A stretch of 64,000 nt of DNA from Pollenia angustigena (taxonomy: Eukaryota > Arthropoda > Insecta > Diptera > Polleniidae). Below are positions 55,891-64,000 of the stretch, piece by piece. The stretch spans positions 177,579,253-177,643,252 of the forward strand of contig OV884060.1 in the NCBI GenBank assembly GCA_930367215.1, given 5' to 3'. The first letter of the stretch is position 1; each line of letters starts with the position of its first letter. The translations under genes and the position numbers were made by a program. A model generated the notes under the pieces. That model ran no database searches and was not told the origin of the DNA. It saw nothing but the letters and a program-made list of their open reading frames with translations.

Positions 55891-56874
55891 GAAGACTTCC
55901 ATTTTGTACGCGTACTTATGTGCGGTTTATATAAACATTTTTCAACACGTTCAATTACTTGTGTTGTGGAAACTGTACATTAGATTACTTAAAAACTACC
56001 GTATTTAACTTAAATTAACGGCTCATACCTGAATTACACTCATTCCAATGCATGCACATTAGAGGCCATTTTTCAAAGTTAATTGATTCTAAAGGCAATA
56101 AATGGGCTAATTTGGTTCCATTGTATATAAAAACATTTAATATGAAGAAACCCAAAATCGGTTAAGAAACATCCCAGTAATAAATAATGCCCCAGGCCAC
56201 TAATGTGACCAGGGTTTAAAAAAACTGCAGTCAAAACCAAAAATGAAGAATGACGCTGAATGTGACAAATTTTACATGATCGAGAAATTCGAGATTCTGC
56301 AACATAATCTTTTTTATTCAAAAGATTCAAAATTGTGAGAAATAAAAAAAGTTTTTATTATTGATGTCGCTAACCTGTTGTAAGGTGATGTCAAAAACGC
56401 AGAACATTTTTGAGGCGTTTTTTTCAAATTTTCGATTTCAAATTTTAAAAAAATTTCTTTAACAAAATCTAAAAAATTTAAATTTTTACTCCAGGGACTT
56501 GTTGAAAACATCACAGAGAATGAAAATAAAAAATGTTTAAATATCCCTTCGTACACTTGAGTAGGTCAGCGATTGGATTTTAAGGAAATTGCTTTTTTTG
56601 CACAAAATTGATTGATAGCGAAATATCGAGGGGTATATTCATATTTTGCTGAAAGTTGATTAAACTATTTTCTGTGAAAACTCAGACTATCCGCCACTCT
56701 TTGACTAACAAAAGCGATATTTCTGGCAGTGCCCCCATTGCTATGATGCGCAGGCCGGATCACATAAGTAACGCTTCCAGGCTCTTAAAATTTCTTTATA
56801 ATCTTGCGAATTCCTTGCACAGTAGGGCGATTATGACGACCATAATTACACCGTAATGCTCGAAAAGTGGCCAC
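55891..56874. other. Non-coding DNA, nothing supported
   Basis: Minus-strand frames at 56079 and 56314 and a plus frame at 56656 are AT-driven and resemble no family. No repeat borders were recognised. Confidence 0.4.
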
Positions 56875-57202
56875 GTTTAAACCATGGTGGAATAAGCAGG
56901 TGGCATCGTTACGGCAACAAATACAACAAAAATGGAAATTATATCACCGTTTACGTCAAAAAATACTTTAAACAAAAGTCAAAGCGTGCCGCTGAACGTG
57001 ATGAAATAAATAAATTTTTATTAAATTATGGTCAATATCTTATTTATTTTAATTTAAAATTATTAAAAACTTTAATTAAATACAATAATCACAGCACAAA
57101 ACGTGGACTTTTTGTAAACATAAACCTAGACAAACAATGCAAGAGCAAAAAATCGTCATCTGGTCTAATGCTGCCACCTGTTTATTTCACCATGGTTTAA
57201 AC
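56875..57202. mobile_element. MITE-like palindrome-ended segment, TIR GTTTAAACCATGGTG
   Basis: GTTTAAACCATGGTGGAATA and, inverted, GTTTAAACCATGGTGAAATA open ~31-base arms ending in CAGGTGGCA. A 114-codon frame (56856-57200) runs through it from outside the left end, so it is probably fortuitous, although its middle (KKYFKQKSKRAAERDEINKF) is quite protein-like. No target duplication. Confidence 0.55.
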
Positions 57203-57364
57203 AACCACTTTGTTGTAATAAGTTTTAACTATTTTTACGCGTGCTTCGGTTGTTAAACAATCCATGTTCGTAGAAGGCAAGCCTTTCACTTAATAAATTA
57301 CACTTTATATGTAAGATATTTAAAAGCTGGCAGCCTTGCCAGACTTGCGGCTTAAAACCACTAA

Positions 57365-57609
57365 GGCCGGGTATTTGAGATGTGGATTAAGTTTAAACTT
57401 AATTTAACGTAGTTTGAAACTAATGGGTTTAAAGAACAAATTTACTATGAAAATTATCCGTAATAAACGTTATGTTGAATACGGGGGCTACATTTTAAGC
57501 AAAACTAAGCCGTTCCGTCAAAATGTTGTATACAAACTTTATAATGGCGCCACAAATATGTTTTACGATAACTTAAACTTAGTTTAACTGAGATCTCAAA
57601 AACCCAGGC
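57365..57609. mobile_element. Harbinger-like MITE, TIR GGCCGGGTATTTGAGA
   Basis: GGCCGGGTATTTGAGA and, inverted, GCCTGGGTTTTTGAGA, followed by AAGTTTAAACTTAATTTAA-like palindromes. TAA flanks both ends (57362-57364 and 57610-57612). 245 bp. Confidence 0.72.
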
Positions 57610-57657
57610 TAAATAAATAATCCTGTAGTTTGCCTGGCTAAAACTTACGTATGGCAA

Positions 57658-57763
57658 CTGAACAGAAGTAAAGTTGCAAGAAGCGAAATCAGGAAAAATT
57701 TTTTGTATATTTTAACATGAGCGACGTTGCCTGATTTCGCTGCTGGCAACTTAACTTCAGCTG
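57658..57763. repeat. Inverted repeat around GCGAAATCAGG
   Basis: The left arm GAAGTAAAGTTGC plus GCGAAATCAGG pairs with CCTGATTTCGC plus GCAACTTAACTTC. Likely a short MITE; its borders are uncertain. Confidence 0.5.
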
Positions 57764-58407
57764 TGCCGCCATTCTTAATCAACGCATTAATCAACATATA
57801 TTAACTACACTGTAATGAACATTATGCAACGTTTCTAATTAGTTGAAAACTGCTGTATATTTAATACGAATGTAGTGATTAAGAAGTGAGTAATCACTTT
57901 TACTACTCACTATTCGTAAATACACGCTTTTTTGTTTGAAAAATATTATTCAATTTAAGTTTGTTGTTAATGTTTCTTCTTCAAACTACTTGAAAATAAT
58001 ACTAAATTTTATACTATGTACTTATAAAAGTTTTTTGCACTTACATATACATACATACATATACAAACATAAAAAATTTATTGTTTATTTTCACTAATGA
58101 AATATTTTTGCACAAAACGTTATTGAGCAATTGTTATTGTTGTTTATATTGCAGACCCCTCTGGGCATGTAATTTTAATATTGTCGTTGGGTTAGTTGAA
58201 GTTTTAAATTTCCCAATGTTATGATTAAGTCAGTTTTTGTATGAGGGGAAAGACGAAAATGGAAGGAGGGTCGGCTAAAAAAAATATTAATTATTTAATT
58301 ATAATTAAATATTTTTGCATTTGCTGTGTATGTGTAAGCGCTTTTCATAAATTATACAAATATGTGCCAGATTGAAAAAATCGTATGTTAAATTTTACAC
58401 AATATAT

Positions 58408-59000
58408 GGGCATTTCCATTTTGACGTCTCGTGATATTTGTACCACAAAATAAAAAAAAATAAATGAAGAAGTCAAATTTGTAAAAAGGCTTTTTATATA
58501 TACATATTAATGAAGTAGCACTATATTCAGAAAAAAATTTACAGCAATCGACGCTAAGGATTTGCAGATATAAGCCAAAATATGCGCTGGCGTGACGTTC
58601 AAAAAACGGAAGTGGATTTTGACTTGCATTACAAAACTGAATAAGACTGCGAATTGAGCAAAACGTTTTGTATAAAACCTTTTTTGGTAAGCTTTGGACT
58701 TATATAGAATTATTTTGCAAGCTATAAAATTTAAAAATCTTTGCTCGTTTAAAGGTACATATGGGCATTTTCAGCGAAAAGTCTACTTTTTTTAATGTTA
58801 TGCTAGAATGCAAATAAGGTTGTATTTTAGGACCATTTTGTTCAACCGTTATTCCTTTTGTTACTTAATGTAGGGCTAGTTGCGCATTACACCAAAATAT
58901 AAAAAAGTAAACTATACATAGGTATGAAATGTTTTGAGAAACAATTTAAATTATTTCTGGCGTTACGTGACAAAAAGTAGACTTTTCGCTGGAACTGCCC
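58408..59000. mobile_element. TIR element GGGCATTTCCA / TGGAACTGCCC
   Basis: TATATGGGCATTTCCA at the left and TGGAACTGCCCATATA at the right are inverted near-copies. A third related motif GGGCATTTTCAGCGAAAAGT at about 58765 mirrors GACTTTTCGCTGGAACTG at the right end, so the right half is partly self-inverted. TA-rich flanks; non-coding. Confidence 0.55.
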
Positions 59001-59990
59001 ATATATTTTTCACATGCCAAATAGAGTTGATTTAATTGTCTATTAATTAATTAGTAGGTATTAATTTAAAGCAGATATCAAATTCCTGAAGTATTTTTCT
59101 AATTCGTTTTATTAAAAATTATAAAAATGCGTAAGAAAGCGGCAAGATATCTGTCTGGCTAAAGTTACTAGATCAATTACTTGATAAAATTAAAAAAAAA
59201 AAAAAATTAATTTGGTTTTAAAAGTTTTTTAAAAAAAAGTTTTGTCTTTTGCCCACTGCGAATATATTATAGGAGATCTTAAAAGCCCTGTTGATAACTT
59301 TTTTTTAGCTTTATAATTGTTGCATGTCAAAATTTTATTTATTATCGGTGTTTCGGTTTTGTTTTGCTTCTGTTTTTGACATTGTACAATGATTTTACAA
59401 AAACAAATAGCTTGTGGTTTTTGTACTTGTTGTAGTACATACCTAGATTACATGTAGATAATGAATTCGCCTTGGTTTTGCATTATTTTGCGCCTAAATC
59501 AAAATTTTTAAGATTATTTTTTTAATTTTTTTAAAATAATTTTTAATAATTATTTTGATACGGATTTCTATTATAAAAAAGGAATACAATACCGAGAAAT
59601 TAAAAATAAATACTAAAGAACTGATAACAACACTGTTATTCGAGGATTTTAAACATGAACGAAACAAAATAAAAGCGAATTAACAAAAAAACAAAAAATA
59701 ATAACAAAAATTATACTCTTTTTTGTTAGTACTATAATTTTTGTTTTAATCGATTCAAGATTTAAGAAAAAAAAAAATTAAAATTTATTTGAACTACTAG
59801 TACTTAAAAAAGTTAAATGTTGCAAGCTTTACCTGGCGCAACCAGGTTTTCACTTTCCAGAAATGCAGGGAAAAAGTGATTTTCCTGGGTAAATGGGAAT
59901 TTCCGCATGAATGAAATAAGAAGATAAATAATTTTTTTTTCGAGAAGTTGGGAGTTTCTTAATGTTTTCATTTACTATCTATGTTAATAT
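59001..59990. other. AT-rich DNA with a foldback end fragment
   Basis: GAATTCGCCTTG near 59463-59474 is an end of the foldback family at 3085, without a partner. Nothing else could be supported. Confidence 0.35.
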
Positions 59991-60147
59991 TAGGGAGATC
60001 GAACGAATAGTATTCAATCGGTTTTAACCGGTTATTTAAATTTTGCCCAATTCGGATATTTTAAAATGTAAATTTTTGGAATATCGAATAAACCGATTAT
60101 TTTGGTAAAAAAAATCCGGTTATTTTAGTAATGTGTAATTTATATAC

Positions 60148-60442
60148 CAAGGCGAATTCATACAAGGTGGTCTTATTTTGAAAACGTTTTACAACACTGT
60201 AAAATATTTTAACGTTGCGTCAAAAATTCAAACAAATATTTGATTTTGTTTTATATTAAATTGTGTTTTTTTGAAATATTATAACTTAAAAAAGTTTTAA
60301 ATTACACAATTTCAATCGAAAATTATAGAATTTAGTCAAGATTCCCCAGAAACAACAGGACGGTATACCATTTTGACACAAGGTTAGTAATCAGCTGATG
60401 CTTACGTAGCAAGATAAGTTCACCTGGTGTAAATTCGCCCTG
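60148..60442. mobile_element. Foldback family CAAGGCGAATT, short copy
   Basis: Starts CAAGGCGAATT and ends AAATTCGCCCTG, flanked by TTATATAC on both sides (60140-60147 and 60443-60450). The right arm is full (GACGGTATACCATTTTGACA, TTAGTAATCAGCTG); the left arm is mostly deleted. It also shows the empty site of the MITE in 3085-4039. Confidence 0.83.
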
Positions 60443-60571
60443 TTATATACGTGTTCCTTACTTTTGCTATAAATGTGAAGAATGTCAAAACAAAATGTAA
60501 CAAAGGCAGTCATAAGCAATTTGATAGTATTCTAAATATTATATATATTTTTATAAAGATGTCATCTCTGA

Positions 60572-61530
60572 GGCTGTAGGAAAAATCGCCGAAAGAAAAA
60601 TGGCACAAAAAAATAAATGAAAAATCGCCCAAAAAAATTTCATGTAAAATTGGGCCTGAATTCATATGAAAAGTGACCCAAAATTTTTGGGCTATTGTTC
60701 GTTATTATTGGGAGATTTTTTGTTTTTTAAATATTATGTGAAAAATAGCCAATTTTTTAGGCCATTTTTCATTTTTAAAATTTCGTCAAAATCTTACATA
60801 CTATTTGTCTAAATCATTAATTATTACTATACGTCGAATTCCTAAATGTTATTTATAAAAATAACGGGACATATTGCAAAAAGGTGGCATGTCATAACGT
60901 CCAGTGTCATAGTGTCCGTGGACAAACTCGAAAGCATAGCTTACAAACTCGAAAGCATAGCCGGCCTTAGGCCTGGCGCAAGGATTTTCTCCTCTTTGAT
61001 AAAACAAGTACCGGCTTCGCTAACTAAAGCTTCTCTGCACAGCCGGCCTTCGGCCGGGGGCAAGGATTTTCTCCTCTATGGTATAACAAAAACCGTCTTC
61101 GCTAACTAAAGCTATATTCTGTTTTGAGTAATTGATTATAACTATGAAGTGATTAATTAATATTTAACTATTGAAGAGTGCACAAAGTTTGGCGGAGGGC
61201 TCAAATAGGCATTACTGTCCATACTGCCGCGCAGCTGTTGAAGATACAATGCAATTTTTTACATAAAACTAACATTTGTATGTTACTTAATTTATATGAA
61301 TAATAAACACTGTTTTGCAAATTGGGTAATTTTAAATTTTTTTTTTTTTTTTTTTTTTGGGAAAAAATTCTTTTTTTCTTTTCATTTTTCATTTTTATTT
61401 TGGGCCCTTTTCCGTTTCTTTTGGGCAAAATTTCATATTTAACTTTTTGGGTAATTTTTTATGTTCTTTTGGGCGATTTTTCATTTTTTTTTTTTGGGCC
61501 ATTTTTCTTTGGGCGATTTTTCCTACAGCC
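60572..61530. mobile_element. hAT-like element, TIR GGCTGTAGGAAAAATCGCC
   Basis: GGCTGTAGGAAAAATCGCC and its complement, flanked by ATCTCTGA and TTCTCTGA (7 of 8). GGGCGATTTTTC/GAAAAATCGCCC words fill both ends. The poly-T frames at 61322-61576 are produced by these words. It holds the fragment 60893-61113. Confidence 0.75.
60893..61113 (+). mobile_element. Truncated copy of the GGTGGCATGTCATAACG element
   Basis: Left terminus GGTGGCATGTCATAACGTCC as at 15297, then two forward minisatellite units (GCCGGCCTTAGGCCTGGCGC, AGCCGGCCTTCGGCCGGGGG) and an abrupt stop after CTAACTAAAGC. The right half and terminus are absent. Confidence 0.7.
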
Positions 61531-62033
61531 TTCTCTGAAGATATTTCGAACTGATTTAAAAGACAATGTTGCTTAAAGGGCCCTTAAATGATAAGTTGCA
61601 AGGTTCTTCACAAACAACAACTACAAACTACAACATTTCATGCGGTGTCAACGTTATGGGAAAATTCATCAGTTTTATTTATTAAATCACCACGAACTTT
61701 AAACAAAATTGAAAGAATCAAACATTGTCACGGAAGGCTTTAAGTTGTGATCAATGAATTGCCAGATATTTCATACAAAAAGCATGTTCATATTAATATT
61801 ATTTTCTATAATGCTGAAACTTGAAATATATAATCCTGGCTAAGAGGTTTTGTTTGCAACTTTTCAAAAATATGGTTGAAGTCTAATGATTTATAGAGAC
61901 ATGCTTAATCACCAACATATTAAAACTCATATAAAATAAATTTCGGAAAATATCTCAAATAATAAATATGTTAAATACCTATAATTTTTTTTAAAACCAA
62001 AGTTTTTCAAAAATTTAAAAGCTATGTTCGCGC
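61531..62033. other. Non-coding DNA, nothing supported
   Basis: AT-rich spacer between two delimited elements. No exon or repeat border was recognised. Confidence 0.4.
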
Positions 62034-63121
62034 CAGAGAACTGCAAAATCCACTATTTTTGTTGATTTACTCATACGCTATAATTTACATTAACTCTATG
62101 CCTGCAAAACAAAGTTCAACGTTGGTAATTTTGACATCGTTTTGTACACATTTGATTTGTGCATGTGCGAGTTTTTTATTGAAAGTGCTTTGTTTGCATT
62201 TATTGTTGCGCACGCAATAACACATTTTCTTAAAGTCAAACGGCATTTATTCTTTTGCTTTTGCATTTAAGTTGTCTTTGTCCAGTCGATGACACAACGA
62301 CGAATGTAAATTGGTATGAGTACGAGTCGCTTTGTTGGTATGATTGTAGGCATAAGTTCAAATAAACTAGTTGTATTGTCCAATTTGTTTTTGTGCTTAC
62401 CCTGCAAATAATATTGGACCACCTGATTTTGATAAAATGGACTGCTCATTGGACTAGTCCACGTAATGCAAGCATGGACCATGTCATTGTTAAAAAGTGT
62501 TTGTAGTGAGACGACACGTCTTCGTTTTTAAACGAAATGTGTTCGTTTTTAAACGACTTCAAAACTAATCCTCTTGAGTATAGTTTTAATACAACTCCTT
62601 TTTAATCCAAAGCTGGGCTATATGGTCCTGCCCTAGGACATCGTAATGTTAAATAGACCATGTTTTTTTCTATATGTTTGGTTTACTTTTGGATTAGTCC
62701 TAGTCCCTTGTTGGCTACATTTTACACGCGTGTTTGGACTAGTCCTATTATTTGCAGGGTATTTTTTAAAAAGCGTAACAAGCAAAATTAACAACAATAC
62801 ATTGTACATACAGAACTACTGTACTTTTTAAGAAATGATAAAAATAAAAACGTCTTCTGATTCTGTGGAAATTGTTTCAGCTGCTGAATAGTCATCAGAG
62901 CAATGATTTTTGTGCATTTTTCTTTTTATATGTTTTTTTATGCGAACGAAGCTTTACATGGTATGAATGGCAAAGCCAATACGCTGTGCATGACTTGAAT
63001 GAATTTTAAAATAACACCGATGTGTGTGGCTGAGAAAGTTTGATTGCATGAACACAAATGAGTCTATTTGATGTTGTTGATTTAATGCGATTTTTTTGCA
63101 ATCGCACAAAGCCGTTCTCTG
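62034..63121. mobile_element. hAT-like family CAGAGAAC, second copy
   Basis: It aligns with 443-1682: CAGAGAACTGCAAAATCCAC, AAAGTTCAACGTTGGTAATT, ATTGAAAGTGCTTT, ATACATTGTACATAC, and right end GTTCTCTG. The flanks do not repeat, so one side has probably been rearranged. It carries the MITE 62400-62759. Confidence 0.6.
62400..62759. mobile_element. MITE, TIR CCCTGCAAATAATA, TA flanks
   Basis: CCCTGCAAATAATATTGGAC and, inverted, CCCTGCAAATAATAGGACTA with TA on both sides. GGACTAGTCC palindromes and GTTTTTAAACGA words lie inside. 360 bp, Tc1/mariner-like by target. Confidence 0.75.
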
Positions 63122-63261
63122 ACCCACACCACAATTGTGGAGAGGGTTTTATGCATTTGTGCTGATGTATGTAACACCTTAAAATATTGGACCTAGACCC
63201 AGCTTAAAGCATACCGATCGACTCAGAATCACTTTCTGATTCGAACTAACGATGTCCGTCC

Positions 63262-63293
<32 letters not shown>

Positions 63294-63830
63294 TTCCATG
63301 TTACCTTGTGCGCATAGTACAGGTCGCAATTTTGGAGATAATTTGATAAAATTTGAGACATCGATTCTTATTGGCACAAGGACCAAGCCTATTGAAAATG
63401 GGCCGAATCGTAGGACCACGAGGGAAATTTCTTCCTCTCAGAAACTATCAAACCGATTTTAATGAAATTTAAAACATAGATAGAACCATATCTATATTGA
63501 CACAAAAAGTATGCATTTTTTAAAAAATAGGACTACGAGGGGAAAAAGGGACAGTTTCTGCCTCTCAAACCGATATTAATGAAATTAAAAACATAGACAG
63601 ATTCATATCTATATGGACACATAAGCTATACAGTTTTTCAAAAATAGGACCACAAGGGGAGGTAAGGGGCGATTTCTGCCTCTCACAAACTTTCAAACCG
63701 ATTTTAATGAAGTTTATAAACATAGATAAATCGATATTTATATGGACACATAAGCATGATGTGTTTTTAAATACTGTGGTGCTGGGTATCATATGGTCGG
63801 GCTTGACCGACTATACTTTCTTACTTGTTT
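63122..63830 (+). repeat. DINE-1/Helentron-like repeat, family X, long copy
   Basis: Starts CCCACACCACAATTGTGGAG, has TGTAACACCTTAAAATATTG and CCGATCGACTCAGAATCACT blocks, several reiterations of AACCGATTTTAATGAAATTT with ATAGGACCACAAGGGGAGGT, then TGTGGTGCTGGGTATCATAT, the GGTCGGGCTTGACCGACT hairpin and the end TACTTTCTTACTTGTT. Non-coding. Confidence 0.6.
63262..63293 (+). repeat. (GGCT)n microsatellite
   Basis: Seven to eight GGCT units inside the family-X repeat, expanded from the GTCCGTCCGGCTGGCTGG motif that other copies carry in shorter form. Confidence 0.9.
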
Positions 63831-64000
63831 GTTTTGTTTTTATTCAAATTAATTTTGTATTACAAAAACTTATTTGATTTTTGTATTTCTATGTATTCGA
63901 ATTTAAACCGGTTAACCGGTTAAAAATGTCTAACCGAAACCCGATTTTTTTAAAGTAGCAGCCATTCGGAATATTCGAAAACCGGTTTTTGAAAAAAGTC

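Larger units (their letters stand above)
59991..64000. mobile_element. Possible hAT-like element running past the window, ACCGGTT iterons
   Basis: TAGGGAGATCGAACGAATAG at 59991 looks like a hAT left end and is followed by TTTTAACCGGTTATT and ATAAACCGATTATT. The last ~100 bases of the window (63900-64000) carry AACCGGTTAACCGGTT and AAACCGGTTTT, the mirror-zone pattern seen in other elements here. If so, all repeats between are insertions. The right end is outside the window. Confidence 0.35.

Noticed and set aside
56856..57200. 114-codon frame read as a gene
   Set aside because: It starts outside and runs through a MITE-like palindrome, ending in its right arm, so it is more likely fortuitous.
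61322..61576. Phe-rich frames read as a membrane protein
   Set aside because: Produced by poly-T and the repeated GGGCGATTTTTC words of a hAT-like end.
1..64000. LTR retrotransposons or integrated viral sequences
   Set aside because: No long direct repeats with TG/CA ends, no primer-binding site and no gag, protease or integrase motifs were seen.

Overview
This window looks like nuclear DNA of a brachyceran fly, probably a calyptrate such as a blowfly or muscid. It is strongly AT-rich, coding is split into short exons with GT/AG borders, and there is a dense mix of mariner, hAT-like, Harbinger-like and Helentron/DINE-1-like repeats. No prokaryotic gene organisation is visible. Host genes are few; most of the sequence is mobile DNA, much of it nested.

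Host genes. The firmest is the 5' end of a DENND1 (connecdenn) homologue on the + strand: a 17-base coding exon (35182-35198) splices in frame to a 219-base exon (35513-35731) that carries the start of the uDENN domain. No further exon is visible before the window ends, so intron 2 seems to exceed 28 kb. On the - strand, 20055-20288 is a clean 78-codon initial exon ending in GTAAGT, from a gene I do not recognise. A shorter 8-codon initial exon candidate (- strand, 29306-29329) follows a UTR-like stretch with an initiator-like TCAGTT. Two small + strand ORFs with a hydrophobic N-terminus (14352-14564 and 22008-22196) are possible microprotein genes.

Mobile DNA, left to right. 1-1712: a DINE-1-like copy split by a hAT-like element that itself holds a Harbinger-like MITE. 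3085-4039: a foldback element with 8-bp target duplications holding a second copy of that MITE. 4.6-5.6 kb: two copies of a tRNA-derived SINE. 5.6-13.4 kb: a large repeat whose left copy shows the empty sites of two MITEs found in the right copy. 13.5-18.5 kb: two mariner relics, each interrupted by a different MITE, and a 1 kb element with inverted minisatellite arms. 18634-20028: a 1.4 kb inverted repeat 26 bp inside the intron of the unknown gene. 24.9-28.8 kb: a LINE split by a 3 kb TIR element carrying a DUF7869-like transposase relic, itself split by a hAT carrying a BED zinc finger. 32.5-34.3 kb: pogo-like and Harbinger-like elements, one with a MADF-domain ORF. 38.8-40.3 kb and 43.1-46.4 kb: nested composites. 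46.5-47.3 kb: two TTAA elements sharing one TTAA. 50.3-53.5 kb: a four-level nest of hAT and mariner. 54.6-64.0 kb: more hAT-like and Harbinger-like elements, with a further element running off the right edge.

Many families could be delimited by matching terminal repeats and duplicated target sites read directly from the sequence (8 bp hAT-like, 3 bp TAA/TTA Harbinger-like, TA Tc1/mariner-like, TTAA). A recurring feature is that each hAT-like family carries its own short palindromic motif clustered in both subterminal zones. Superfamily names are inferred from termini and target duplications; no database search was possible.
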